64,000 bases of DNA from Alphaproteobacteria bacterium (GCA_028285305.1 JANQPV010000052.1:36324-100323), one strand, 5' to 3'; positions 7,688-16,432 are shown, counted from the stretch's first letter. Notes: generated by a model from the sequence alone, not told the origin. A program made the numbers and translations.

Positions 7688-8679
7688 CCACCTTGCAGAC
7701 CCAGAGCAATCCTTGCCAACTCGTGGTGAAAAGCTGCCTTGGAGCTCTCCCGCAGCTAAGACATATTAATCTTCTGTATGATCAGCTGCCTGCGGCGATA
7801 GAGAGCATCGACCTATCATCATATGCTCTGTCCTCTTCGATTAACCCTGACCGCAGTGGTGTCCCTTCAGATTGCCGCTACCTTTTTGTGTTGCTTTGTT
7901 GCGCATTGGATTTTGGTTCCAAGTATCAACATAGCGAACTGCGGTCGCGTAGCGGCTCTTTAACGAAAACTATTCAGTATAAGCTGGCCCCCTTGTTTAA
8001 GGGTATGAGAGAGAAAGATATATGTGAGAAATTATATGAGATTAATGCATGCGACTTTGCAGGACTGTTTATCGAGAAAGAGGCTCTTTATAAAGATGAC
8101 TCAAATGGCCTTCGGCTCATTGAGCTTATGGAGGATAGAAAAAAAGCACTCAATGAAGTAATTAACTTTCTTCACCAGTTCGAATACAAAACTCTCAACT
8201 TGATTGAGGCAACAAACTTCGACTGTCTTCGCTTGGCCTCATTACTAAGCAGTGTCTCCAATTTTAGTGATGTTGACCAGTATCAGGGAAAAACCATTTT
8301 CTTTTTTAAGAAGGCCCAACTCACATCGGCAATGCTTGCTGCAGCTGGAGCTCCAATTGGCGGGCGAGAATACTTATCGGGTCTTGCTGACAATGGCGTT
8401 CCGGCGACATTGTTGAATCTGAAGGTCATGATGGTTGATGATCGAACAGAAAGAGAGATCAATGAACGAAGGCTCTTGCCGGTTGGTGGAGGAGTAGGGA
8501 CAGAGATTCGAATCGCCACGATCTGCGCTGTGGATGCTTTGACGAAACTGGCGAATAAGCGCAACTTAACACTTTGTTCTCTTGATATCGACAAGGCACT
8601 TTGGAACCTTGCCCCAAGACCGTCACGGCCGACTTCGGCGGTCATGAGACCAATTATCGATACACGCTGGTTTTTCTAA
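7684..8679 (+). CDS. Queuosine-salvage protein, DUF2419/Qng1-like
   Basis: I identify this 331-residue protein as a diverged member of the queuosine-salvage (Qng1, DUF2419) family, whose members release queuine from queuosine nucleotides. Supporting stretches are ALDFGSKYQHSELRSRSGSL, TIFFFKKAQLTSAMLAA, LSGLADNGVPATL, ERRLLPVGGGVGTEIRIATI and DIDKALWNL, which follow the order of the family's conserved blocks ('FYKRAQ', 'ADN-VP', 'LLP-GS-EE-EIRA', 'LWN'). It starts at TTG 7684, overlapping the transporter stop by 4 bp, so the two are coupled. Together they would import and recycle a queuosine precursor. Catalytic competence cannot be judged by eye. Confidence 0.72.
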   Translation: MTTLQTQSNPCQLVVKSCLGALPQLRHINLLYDQLPAAIESIDLSSYALSSSINPDRSGVPSDCRYLFVLLCCALDFGSKYQHSELRSRSGSLTKTIQYKLAPLFKGMREKDICEKLYEINACDFAGLFIEKEALYKDDSNGLRLIELMEDRKKALNEVINFLHQFEYKTLNLIEATNFDCLRLASLLSSVSNFSDVDQYQGKTIFFFKKAQLTSAMLAAAGAPIGGREYLSGLADNGVPATLLNLKVMMVDDRTEREINERRLLPVGGGVGTEIRIATICAVDALTKLANKRNLTLCSLDIDKALWNLAPRPSRPTSAVMRPIIDTRWFF

Positions 8680-9113
8680 TCCAGGCGGCCTTCCCCTATT
8701 TTCGCTTCAGCCTTTGTTCTTATCAATTTTGCCGCGAGCCACATCCCTTGTTTGGCCGAGCAGGCGACGGTAACATACATCTGTCGCAAGGTCGGCAACG
8801 ATCTGTGAGGTGCTGGTCCTGTTGAAACATCTAGCGTTCGTTCTTTGGCGAATAGCTCTGCAAACCGGTCGCTTCTCAGGTCCAGAACCGAGATCGGATC
8901 GACGTCAAGTGTGCCTGCAAGACCGAAAAGGGCGTCGGAGGGCATCGATCCTTCGTTCAGCCATCGGCACACCGTCTTCAGCGAAGTCGCTTTCCCGTTC
9001 GCCTGACGTCCCGCATCCATTCGTTCTTGCCACGCGTCGACGAACTCGGGAACGGAGCCGAACCGAAACGTAATGAGCGAACGGACGAGGTCTCGGTTCA
9101 GCGGGATTCTCAC
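8676..9113 (-). CDS. Hypothetical protein with HTH-like N-terminal region
   Basis: This 145-residue protein starts at GTG 9113, behind a GGAGG about 10 bases upstream. Residues 40-75 (ATSLKTVCRWLNEGSMPSDA) resemble a helix-turn-helix with a tryptophan-containing recognition helix, as in mobile-element regulators. It is convergent with the queuosine-salvage gene and overlaps its end by 4 bp. No enzyme motif is visible. Confidence 0.6.
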   Translation of the reverse strand: MRIPLNRDLVRSLITFRFGSVPEFVDAWQERMDAGRQANGKATSLKTVCRWLNEGSMPSDALFGLAGTLDVDPISVLDLRSDRFAELFAKERTLDVSTGPAPHRSLPTLRQMYVTVACSAKQGMWLAAKLIRTKAEAKIGEGRLD

Positions 9114-9393
9114 GGATTGCGGCCTCCTCCTCTCATTTCATGTGGCCGCGATGAGACAGACCGCTTGCCGGAATCGGATAGCTTCGGTTTGTAGACGATG
9201 CGTTTGCATGTTTGAAGCGACCCGATGGGCCGCATTTATGGGTTGGGGCGCCTTACCTTAGGCCCCAAACATGCTTTCTTTGAGGGACTACTATTCCGCA
9301 AATAAAAAGAGGGGAGGATCGGATATCCGAGTGAAAATATATAATGAATCTAAGTATATATTCTGTAATTAGAGCGTAATTATTTTAAACACT

Positions 9394-10056
9394 ATGGCGA
9401 ATTCTGTTCATATCAAGAAAGAAGTGTCAATATATTTTCGGGGGTGCAGGCGGGAGAAAGATATCGGCGTGCACACTCTCTACGATCAGCGCGGCCATCG
9501 AAAGTATCTGATCGGCAGCGAACGAGCGGCGTTTTTGAAGGCCGCGAAGGCGGCAGACCCTACGACCGAGACCTTTTGCCTTGTGCTCGCGTACACCGGC
9601 GCGCGCATCTCCGAGGTTCTGGCACTGACGCCTGATCGTATCGACCCGGGCTCCTGCGTCATCATGTTCGAAACGCTCAAACGCCGCAGAAAAGGGGCGT
9701 TCCGGGCGGTTCCGGTGCCGCGGAAAGTGCTGAAGCGCATAGCCACGGTTCATGGCCTCGCCGGCTTGGCATACATGACGGAGGGCGCATCCATCGAACG
9801 GTTGTGGCCATGGTGCCGCACGACGGCTTGGCAGCGGGTTAAGGCGGTCATGAACGAAGCGGGTGTCACGGGCACGCAGGCGTCTCCCAAAGGGTTGCGC
9901 CACGCATTTGGCGTTCTCGGGCTGCAGTCGGGTGTACCGCTCAATTTGGTGAGCCGCTGGCTTGGTCATGCCAAGCTTGAGACGACCGCCATTTACGCCG
10001 AAGCAATAGGTGAAGAAGAAAAGGCCATCGCTCAAAGGTTTTGGAGAACCTTTTGA
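9394..10056 (+). CDS. Small tyrosine recombinase / site-specific integrase
   Basis: At 220 residues this is little more than the catalytic domain of a tyrosine recombinase. Box I arginine is in YTGARISEVL (R71), the second arginine in PKGLRHAFG (R169), the box III histidine in WLGHA (H192), and the nucleophile in TTAIYAEA (Y201). The usual histidine of the H-x-x-R pair is a lysine (K166), as in several plasmid and integrative-element recombinases. It is preceded by an AT-rich stretch and probably moves or resolves the element that carries the methyltransferase and coupling-ATPase genes to its right. Confidence 0.85.
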   Translation: MANSVHIKKEVSIYFRGCRREKDIGVHTLYDQRGHRKYLIGSERAAFLKAAKAADPTTETFCLVLAYTGARISEVLALTPDRIDPGSCVIMFETLKRRRKGAFRAVPVPRKVLKRIATVHGLAGLAYMTEGASIERLWPWCRTTAWQRVKAVMNEAGVTGTQASPKGLRHAFGVLGLQSGVPLNLVSRWLGHAKLETTAIYAEAIGEEEKAIAQRFWRTF

Positions 10057-10246
10057 GTAATGGAGGCCAGCCCCGTGAACAGAATTCGCCATTCTGTTTA
10101 TGCTTACAGTGGGATGGATTTGATGGCACGCACCGCGCTCGTTCGCGTTGTCACTGCTAGCATGAGGAGGCCGCGCCAGCCGGGCGGACAAAGGCCCCCT
10201 TTCTGCGGCGGAAGCGTGTAAATAGACCATATGGGGAAGATCAGAT

Positions 10247-10672
10247 ATGCGGTCGAATTTTGTACGTAGTGTAGCAAGGCGAAGTGTTCAGGCCTGTCGT
10301 TCGGGAACATTGCCAATTGTGATAATATGCTTAGCTCTCATCGCAACAGGCTGCCAAGACAATGGCCAATTGACTAACGACATGGCCATCCTAGCTATCA
10401 AGGAAGGGGTGACCTCCCCTGATGCGGTAACGGCAGTAATAGGTATCCGAGAAATCCCAGAACAAAATGCAGCGGAGGTCGAATTTCAGTTCACCGAGTT
10501 AAGATACGAGTATTTTGATACTATTTGGGGAAAGGGAGAGACCACCTATACGGGTCCGGCGACAGCAATATTCCACAAGTTCAATGATGGTCGGTGGGTG
10601 CTTGACAAGATTTCATTTAAAAACCCCAAGATCAATTCGTGGGCTCGACCACTTGGTATAATGCAGGAGTGA
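10247..10672 (+). CDS. Small lipoprotein of unknown function
   Basis: The 141-residue product has a basic N-terminus, a hydrophobic stretch (LPIVIICLALIATGC) ending in a lipobox with the modified cysteine at about residue 36, and a soluble domain of about 100 residues. It should be anchored in a membrane facing the periplasm. No family is recognised. The ATG lies behind the purine-rich GGGGAAGATCAG. Confidence 0.6.
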   Translation: MRSNFVRSVARRSVQACRSGTLPIVIICLALIATGCQDNGQLTNDMAILAIKEGVTSPDAVTAVIGIREIPEQNAAEVEFQFTELRYEYFDTIWGKGETTYTGPATAIFHKFNDGRWVLDKISFKNPKINSWARPLGIMQE

Positions 10673-10741
10673 CGCAATAGAACCGAGCAAAGCGCTTTCC
10701 GCAATAACGCTGCTTTGGAGCGGGCGTGACGTGCCGCAGAG

Positions 10742-11080
10742 CTAATCGATAAGCCTTAGTCTTTCGCCTCGGCCGTCGGTCCAAGGCGACCCCAAAATGT
10801 TGCCGTCGAGAACAACGTCTTTCTCACCAAAGAGAGACAGTCTGGAACCATCTCCGCCAGCTATTCGCTTGCTGACTACCAGCATGTTATCCGTCCGTTC
10901 GCGTCGTCCAGTGACAAAAAGCACCCGAAAATTCCGGAAGCCAAAAAGCTCGGTGTGACGCTTTCTCCGCCATGCGTCGTAGTAGATGACGAGTTTCTTA
11001 TATATCGAACTATCGCGGAGGTTCGCCTGCTTTACAGGCATGGTTCCCCGGTCGACTTCGAGGAAATAGGAAGCACGCAC
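10742..11080 (-). pseudogene. C-terminal fragment of a replication-relaxation family protein
   Basis: The frame reads SYFLEVDRGTMPVKQANLR, then SIYKKLVIYYDAWR and FRVLFVTGRRERTDNML, which is the C-terminal half of replication-relaxation (pfam13814-type) proteins. The corresponding part of the neighbouring full-length gene at 12300-13244 is VVEADRNTEPNRPKSHTRKS and following. The N-terminal winged-helix half is missing: the only start is a GTG inside an inverted repeat at 11073-11101, right after the methyltransferase gene. It is best read as a remnant joined there by deletion. Confidence 0.65.
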
Positions 11081-11101
11081 AGGGGCAGCCCCTGTGCGTG
11101 C
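11073..11101. repeat. Perfect 14-bp inverted repeat at gene end
   Basis: GCACGCACAGGGGC and its complement are separated by one base. The hairpin lies 20 bp past the stop of the leftward methyltransferase gene and could act as its transcription terminator, although no T-run follows on either strand. It also covers the deletion junction with the replication-relaxation fragment. Confidence 0.7.
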
Positions 11102-11120
11102 CGATGAAGTTTCCGGGCCG

Positions 11121-12122
11121 CTATGCCGCTTGGGCTAGCGGTCCTGGCTCTGCCGCCGCAATGCGCTGTTCGGCAAGCTTGATGTATTCGGGATTCAGCT
11201 CAATGCCGATATACCGCCGGCCGCATTCCTTGGCGACGGCGGCAGTCGTCCCGCTCCCGAGGAACGGGTCGAGGACCGTGTAGCCGACGGGTGCGCCCGC
11301 GACGATGCAGGGTTTGACGAGGTCCGGCGGAAACGTCGCAAAGTGCGCGTCTTTGTATGGCTTGGGAGCGACTGTCCAGACAGATCGCTTGCTCCTCCCA
11401 AGCGGATGCAGAATTCGGCGAGGATTGGGCTTAACGAGCTTGTCTTCCGCTCGCGCAGGCCAAGTCGTGCGTTCACGCCGATTGCTATACCAATCCTGAT
11501 AGCTCCCCTTGCCATCGTAGCCATACTTGCGGGCGCGAGCTATTCCCGCCTCTCGCCGATCTTTGCCGTACGGCTCACGGATTGCGTCAATATCAAAATG
11601 ATACTTCCGCGATTTGGTTAGCAAGAAAATGTAGTCGTGCGCTTTGGTGCATCTGTCTTTTACACTCTCCGGCATAGGGTTCGGTTTGTGCCAGATGATA
11701 TCCTGGCGGAGATACCAGCCGTCGGCTTGGAGCGCGAACGCAACGCGCCATGGGATACCCACAAGGTCTTTGGGCTTGAGGACGGCATGGCCGTTGAGGC
11801 GTCCGCGCCCTCGATGAGCATTCATGCCCTTCGTCTCAATGTCACCGCCCTCCAGGCCTGTGCTCGCATAGCTGTCGCCGAGATTCAGCCAGAGCGTGCC
11901 ATCGTCTCTCAGGATGCGCCGTACTTCGCGGAAGACCTCCACGAGCTTGCCTACAAAATCCTCCGGTGTTCTCTCTAGCCCAAGCTGGCCGTCGACACCG
12001 TAGTCCCGCAGGCCCCAATAGGGTGGAGAAGTGACGCATGTCGAAACAGATCGGTCGTCGAGCGTGCGAAGCACGTCGATTACGTCACCTTGGAGTATTG
12101 TTCCTTCTGAAAGGGTATTCAT
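11121..12122 (-). CDS. Beta-class site-specific DNA methyltransferase (N4-cytosine or N6-adenine)
   Basis: The 333-residue protein has catalytic motif IV first (TSPPYWGLRDYG, near residue 32) and the AdoMet-binding motif I late (DPFLGSGTTAAVA, near residue 285), the order of beta-class methyltransferases; SPPY favours N4-cytosine. It starts at ATG 12122 behind AAGGAG, not 13 codons earlier where there is no such site. No restriction enzyme gene is adjacent, so it is probably an orphan that protects or regulates the element. The ribosome-binding site is part of a 10-bp inverted repeat (12125-12151). Confidence 0.88.
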   Translation of the reverse strand: MNTLSEGTILQGDVIDVLRTLDDRSVSTCVTSPPYWGLRDYGVDGQLGLERTPEDFVGKLVEVFREVRRILRDDGTLWLNLGDSYASTGLEGGDIETKGMNAHRGRGRLNGHAVLKPKDLVGIPWRVAFALQADGWYLRQDIIWHKPNPMPESVKDRCTKAHDYIFLLTKSRKYHFDIDAIREPYGKDRREAGIARARKYGYDGKGSYQDWYSNRRERTTWPARAEDKLVKPNPRRILHPLGRSKRSVWTVAPKPYKDAHFATFPPDLVKPCIVAGAPVGYTVLDPFLGSGTTAAVAKECGRRYIGIELNPEYIKLAEQRIAAAEPGPLAQAA

Positions 12123-12124
12123 GT

Positions 12125-12151
12125 GGTGTCTCCTTATTTCTAGGAGACACC
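12125..12151 (-). promoter_or_regulatory. Inverted repeat over the methyltransferase ribosome-binding site
   Basis: GGTGTCTCCT and AGGAGACACC form perfect 10-bp arms around a 7-base loop, directly before the start codon. The arms include the AAGGAG ribosome-binding site. It could be an operator, as for C proteins or autoregulating methyltransferases, or an RNA hairpin limiting translation. Confidence 0.6.
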
Positions 12152-12299
12152 CAATATTCACACTTTTATCTGCGTGTAACCGAGCAGGATTTGTGCGTAT
12201 GTACTGTTACCATTCACCATGTTGCATAGTATTCATTCATCACTTTTTTGCATAACTGCATTTGAAACGAGAAAAGGCTTGCCGGGGATCTATACGAAG

Positions 12300-13244
12300 T
12301 CAGATTGTCATGTCCAAGTGGAAATCAGGCTGGCCCGCACGCTTCCATCCGTCTGTGAACAGGTGGCGGAGTACGTCACTGGGTTTGAAGACCGATCCGA
12401 AGTTTTCGGCTGACGAGAAGCACATATAGGTATTTCGTCCGGTCACGTCCTCGACGACATCGAGAATATTCATCATGTGTCGTTTGGATGTCGTCACGAC
12501 CAACAGTATCAAAGGACAGTTGAGCCCGTAGTGTTCCTTGTAGAGCTGGTCGCCGATGAAATTGCGGTACTGCAGGATGTTGCGCAGCCAGCTCTTGCGC
12601 GTATGGGACTTCGGCCGGTTGGGTTCCGTGTTGCGGTCGGCTTCGACGACGAAAGCTCGAAAGCTGCCGCCATAGTCGATGGCGAAAAGTGCGTCGGGCG
12701 TCAGCGTGGCTCTCTTCGCCGCGCCGTTCCAGGTGTAGGGAACGGTGGACTGAAGACCGGCTCCGGCGCGCTCCAGGATTTCGTAGCCGGGGATGTATCG
12801 GACGCCATGCTCTCGGCACATGAGCTCGATCGATGCGGTAATGGATGCCGCCATGTAGCGGTGTTTCCACGGCCCGCCGGGATTGATGGGGCCGTGCCAG
12901 TCGCCGCGCTCTTTGAGGACCGCGACGGAGGCCGGCGTCAGATCATAGATGAGCTTCTGATAGCGCGCATCGATGGTGTCGAACTGCTGCCATGGTCTGT
13001 CGAGATAGGCGCCTCCGTGATGCGTGCGGCTCTCATGGAAGAGATCGGCAAGTCGGACACGCGTCGCCTTTTCGCTTACGCACAGGCGCTTGGTGAATTC
13101 GTGGAGATAGCTTGAGGAAAGCGGGCCGTGCCGATGAAGCGCGGCGAACCACTCGACGTCGCGCACTCGTGCGGCAACCCGCTTGCCGGTCGGCGTGCGT
13201 CGGTTTCGGAGCCGCCGCTCTATGCTGTCGTGGGTTCTCCTCAC
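12300..13244 (-). CDS. Replication-relaxation family protein
   Basis: The 314-residue protein has an N-terminal winged-helix region (residues 25-75, WFAALHRHGPLSSSYLHEF) and a C-terminal domain with FVVEADRNTEPNRPKSHTR, the signature region of replication-relaxation proteins found on conjugative plasmids and integrative elements. It probably binds the element's origin or transfer region. It starts at GTG 13244 without a clear ribosome-binding site and lies 100 bp downstream of the coupling-ATPase gene on the same strand. Confidence 0.75.
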   Translation of the reverse strand: MRRTHDSIERRLRNRRTPTGKRVAARVRDVEWFAALHRHGPLSSSYLHEFTKRLCVSEKATRVRLADLFHESRTHHGGAYLDRPWQQFDTIDARYQKLIYDLTPASVAVLKERGDWHGPINPGGPWKHRYMAASITASIELMCREHGVRYIPGYEILERAGAGLQSTVPYTWNGAAKRATLTPDALFAIDYGGSFRAFVVEADRNTEPNRPKSHTRKSWLRNILQYRNFIGDQLYKEHYGLNCPLILLVVTTSKRHMMNILDVVEDVTGRNTYMCFSSAENFGSVFKPSDVLRHLFTDGWKRAGQPDFHLDMTI

Positions 13245-13344
13245 ACGTGGCAGTATTGGCCGCCTTCAGCGAAAGTAAACGTGCGCTATGGGTGCCGGGG
13301 CGTGCGAGTGCGTGGCGACGGTACGCTATGACCGCCCAAAAAAA

Positions 13345-15447
13345 TTACAACCTATCGCTTGGCGTCGTGTCGGGATTATCGAGGTCCGGCGTCGTTGCCG
13401 TGAGCGTTGGCGGTTCCGGTTCTTCGCGCGGTGGCGCGTCTTCTGCCGGTTCTTTCTCCGTCCCACTTTTTGGCAGCTTTGCTGCGGGTACGGCGTAGTG
13501 TTCGCGGGTGTAGTCTATGAGATCGTTGTAGTCGTCGCGCTGCGACATTCCCTCCATCACGCCAAACGGGATTGTGAGCGTGGTGGCCGTCTCAGTAATC
13601 CCGCGAATGTATGCGGCGAATTGGCCTTTCTTCTGACCCAAAATGAAATCGGCCGACGTGCGAAGCCTGCCGGCGAGTGTGCGGGCGTCTTCGGGAGACA
13701 CGCCGCCTGCAAAACGGATCGCGACGTTTGCGGAGATGCTGCTGTCGATCCGGCTCGGGAGTTGCCCGAGAAACTGATGCGCGAGCACAAGCCCGATGTT
13801 TTGACGGCGGCACTGCGAGAGGATGGTATCGAGGCTCTGTTCGTTCGCCCCTTCAAGATAGTCCTGCACCTCATCGATAAACACAAAGGTCGGCCGCTTA
13901 TATGAGAGCGTGGCCCGCTCTTGTGCGGCTTGGGCAATCAGTGCGAGGAAAAACCGGCCCAAGAGCTTCGTGCCGTCGTCTTTGAGCAGATCCTTGCTCG
14001 TATCGATGAGGATGATCTTCCCGTCATTCATCGCCTTGAAGATATCCACCTTGTTGCGTGGATTGGAGAACATCCGCTCGAAGGTCTGGTTTTCGAGAAT
14101 GCCGTAGAGACGCCTGACAACCTGGTCCTTGGTCTCGCCGTATTGCGCCTTGCTGTCTTTGACGAACTCCTCTTTGAAGAACATCCGTGCAGTTTCGGGA
14201 AGCTCATCAATGTATTTGGCGTATCGCTCCGTCGCGCCAGGGCGCAGCACATCGACCAGCGTGTGGATGGTCGCGTCCGGTATGTGGAGCATCAGGCGGG
14301 TGACGTAGCGAAAGAGCGTCGATTGCTTCTGCGTCATCTCGGCATCAAGCAACGAGCCGAGCACAAAGTCGTAGAGTTCGATGATGCCGTTGACCATGCG
14401 TTCCCGGTCAACCGGCGAATACCGGTTGATGCGATCCATGCCGACGTCGAACATATTGAGCGCGACCGGGTACTCGATATCACTTGGGTCGATGAGCACG
14501 ATGCGCTCTATCGGGATATCGAGGTGTGCGATGTTTTTGATGAGATCGCGCTGGCTGTCCATCACCACGATGGAGCAGTCGGTGTCGATGTCCCGGGATA
14601 TCAGATATTGGAGCGTCTGGGTCTTGCCGTGCCCCGTGCCCGCGACGACGTGCATATGCTCAAAGCGGGTCCCCTGGGGCAGCGCCAAGGGAATCGGAAT
14701 TTGAAACAACTCTAGAATGGGCGTGTCTTTGAGGTAATCCCAAAGGATGTTCTCGCCTTTGTAGTCGCGGGGGTAGGTGCCGCCCTGCTCATTGTAGTTG
14801 CGATTCAGCGTGTCGCGCAGGCGCTTGAAGAGGCCGGTCTTCTCCACCTCGTCGCCAAAAAACGCAAACATGATTGCTTCCATGCGCTCCGGCAGATCAT
14901 TGACGAGCGTCGCCAAGGGCACGGTCGTGAGGTGATCGCCCTCGGGAATGTCGGGAGCGTTACTCCTGAAGTCGCTGAGAAATTGGCGCGTGGTTGCGAT
15001 TGCCAAGTCCGCCGTCCGCGTACTGTGGACATTCGCCATATATGCATTGAGGCGATCACGATACCGTGCCGCCTCCACCGAGTTGCAAATGGGCGGCGGG
15101 GGTTCGGGTTCCCCGAATTCCTCGTCGTGGTAAATGTCGAAGGTGAATTTCATGAACGCTTCCGCGTACGGAACGCCGCGCGGGGGCATCCCTTCGAGAA
15201 TGCTGCTAGAGAATTCGCCCGCCGAAATCGGATTCAGCTCCTTTGCGACTTCATAGAGTTCGTGGGTGCGCTTCTTCGCCTGCTTCTCTTGATAGCGGGG
15301 CGAACGGTAGTAAGCGACGGTGCCGCCAAGCAGCACCGCGCCCACACCGATAAACGGCAGTGCGAGCGCCGCAGCGATAATCAACATCCCTACGAGAAGG
15401 ACGATTATCGCGAGCCAGATGATTCCCCAGGAATCTTGGTCAATCAT
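13345..15447 (-). CDS. VirD4/TraD-like membrane-anchored coupling ATPase
   Basis: The 700-residue protein has two N-terminal membrane segments (about residues 8-45), a Walker A motif GTGHGKTQ at 270-277 and a Walker B motif TFVFIDEVQDYL with a following LAHQFLGQL sensor-like motif. This is the plan of type IV coupling proteins, which pump DNA at the inner membrane using ATP. No relaxase or mating-pore genes are visible, so the element may be mobilised by another system. It overlaps the stop of the upstream 122-residue gene (TAATG). Confidence 0.8.
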   Translation of the reverse strand: MIDQDSWGIIWLAIIVLLVGMLIIAAALALPFIGVGAVLLGGTVAYYRSPRYQEKQAKKRTHELYEVAKELNPISAGEFSSSILEGMPPRGVPYAEAFMKFTFDIYHDEEFGEPEPPPPICNSVEAARYRDRLNAYMANVHSTRTADLAIATTRQFLSDFRSNAPDIPEGDHLTTVPLATLVNDLPERMEAIMFAFFGDEVEKTGLFKRLRDTLNRNYNEQGGTYPRDYKGENILWDYLKDTPILELFQIPIPLALPQGTRFEHMHVVAGTGHGKTQTLQYLISRDIDTDCSIVVMDSQRDLIKNIAHLDIPIERIVLIDPSDIEYPVALNMFDVGMDRINRYSPVDRERMVNGIIELYDFVLGSLLDAEMTQKQSTLFRYVTRLMLHIPDATIHTLVDVLRPGATERYAKYIDELPETARMFFKEEFVKDSKAQYGETKDQVVRRLYGILENQTFERMFSNPRNKVDIFKAMNDGKIILIDTSKDLLKDDGTKLLGRFFLALIAQAAQERATLSYKRPTFVFIDEVQDYLEGANEQSLDTILSQCRRQNIGLVLAHQFLGQLPSRIDSSISANVAIRFAGGVSPEDARTLAGRLRTSADFILGQKKGQFAAYIRGITETATTLTIPFGVMEGMSQRDDYNDLIDYTREHYAVPAAKLPKSGTEKEPAEDAPPREEPEPPTLTATTPDLDNPDTTPSDRL

Positions 15448-15815
15448 TAGAGCTCAAAGGATCTTGCTTCCCCGACCTCAGCATTTTCGTCGAGGAATTC
15501 CTTAAGGTCTCGAAGCGCTGCGACGAGGTGCTCTTCGTACTCTTTCGCATCGCTCGGTGCGTCGGAGTAGTAGACATCTTCGCCATTCATCAGCGTCGAG
15601 ATGCGAAGATAGAACTTATCCTCGTGGTCTGCCCACTTGTCGTAGTTCAAGTCAGCCGAGAGCGGACGGCTCAGGACGATCCGGTCTTTCAGCTTGTGCT
15701 GTTTGATGATCTGCTGCTCTTCCTCGCTAAAGACGACGGATAGGCTCACGCCATAGAGCGGCTTCTTGAAGATCAGACCCTTACTGGATTCCTGATGCGC
15801 GATGTCAACTTTCAT
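15447..15815 (-). CDS. Conserved-looking hypothetical protein paired with the coupling ATPase
   Basis: I start this 122-residue protein at ATG 15815 (MKVDIAHQES), which has AGGGGGA 7 bases upstream; the longer open frame has no such site. It is acidic, has no membrane segment and is coupled to the ATPase gene by a one-base stop/start overlap. It may be an accessory factor of that ATPase; no family is recognised. Confidence 0.65.
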   Translation of the reverse strand: MKVDIAHQESSKGLIFKKPLYGVSLSVVFSEEEQQIIKQHKLKDRIVLSRPLSADLNYDKWADHEDKFYLRISTLMNGEDVYYSDAPSDAKEYEEHLVAALRDLKEFLDENAEVGEARSFEL

Positions 15816-16123
15816 CGTGTTCCCCCTACTATGTTTTGTACGCAACACGACAGCACGAAACCGTCGCTCTACGCGAGGCGGAGGGTAAAAGAGCAGGCAC
15901 ACCCATACAAGAGTTTTTAGAATAAAATTCTACTAATACGAGAATTTATATTACCGGCACCGGCCCGCCAATCCGCGCGAATGTGCGTGACCGCAGGTCA
16001 GTCTAAAGACTGATGGAAGCGGTGAAGTCACCTCAGGAGATGTGAGTCTATGAAGCGCTATGTCGATGTATATGTGTGGATACGCCTATGGATACAGAAG
16101 CCATAGCGGTATCCACAACGAAA
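15816..16123. other. Non-coding stretch with an imperfect hairpin
   Basis: TGTGGATACGCCTATGG (16075-16091) and CCATAGCGGTATCCACA (16101-16117) form 17-bp arms with two mismatches around a 9-base loop. This might be part of a replication or transfer origin of the element, or a protein-binding site; nothing else is recognised here. Confidence 0.45.
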
Positions 16124-16155
16124 GGGACGGCCAGCGTATCTATGCCAGCCGTCCC
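16124..16155 (-). terminator. Probable rho-independent terminator of the AlpA-type gene
   Basis: On the minus strand GGGACGGC pairs with GCCGTCCC around a 16-base loop and is followed by TTTCGTTGT. It starts 26 bases past the stop of the AlpA-type gene. Confidence 0.5.
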
Positions 16156-16180
16156 CGCATCCCCTTTCGGGGAGTAGTGC

Positions 16181-16357
16181 TTATCGTTGGTCGAGTTTCT
16201 CTTGAAGCCAGCCCTCGACCTCTTCCAGCAGCCAGCCCACCCGACATTGGCCAAGCCTCACGCGACGCGGAAACTTGTCCGCTGCCTCAAGTCTGGCGAT
16301 GTGCTGGCGAGAGTAAGGAACCATCTCCTTGAGAACCTTCCAGTCGATAATCTTCAT
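16181..16357 (-). CDS. AlpA-family DNA-binding protein (58 residues)
   Basis: Reading the minus strand from ATG 16357 gives MKIIDWKVLKEMVPYSRQHI, then ARLEAADKFPRRVRLG and WLLEEVEGWLQEKLDQR before a TAA. This matches the AlpA/MerR-like excisionase fold: a short winged helix with PYSRQHI-RLE-FP-RV-LG and a C-terminal V-x-WL. A GGGAG ribosome-binding site lies 8 bases upstream. AlpA proteins regulate or assist integrase-driven excision, and this gene lies next to the remnant of an integrase, as expected for an integrative element end. Confidence 0.82.
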   Translation of the reverse strand: MKIIDWKVLKEMVPYSRQHIARLEAADKFPRRVRLGQCRVGWLLEEVEGWLQEKLDQR

Positions 16358-16432
16358 CACGATACTCCCGTGTGAGGGAGCATCGCGACGCCCGGTTGCA
16401 ATTAAACCTAGGCGAGCAAAAAGATATCAGTT

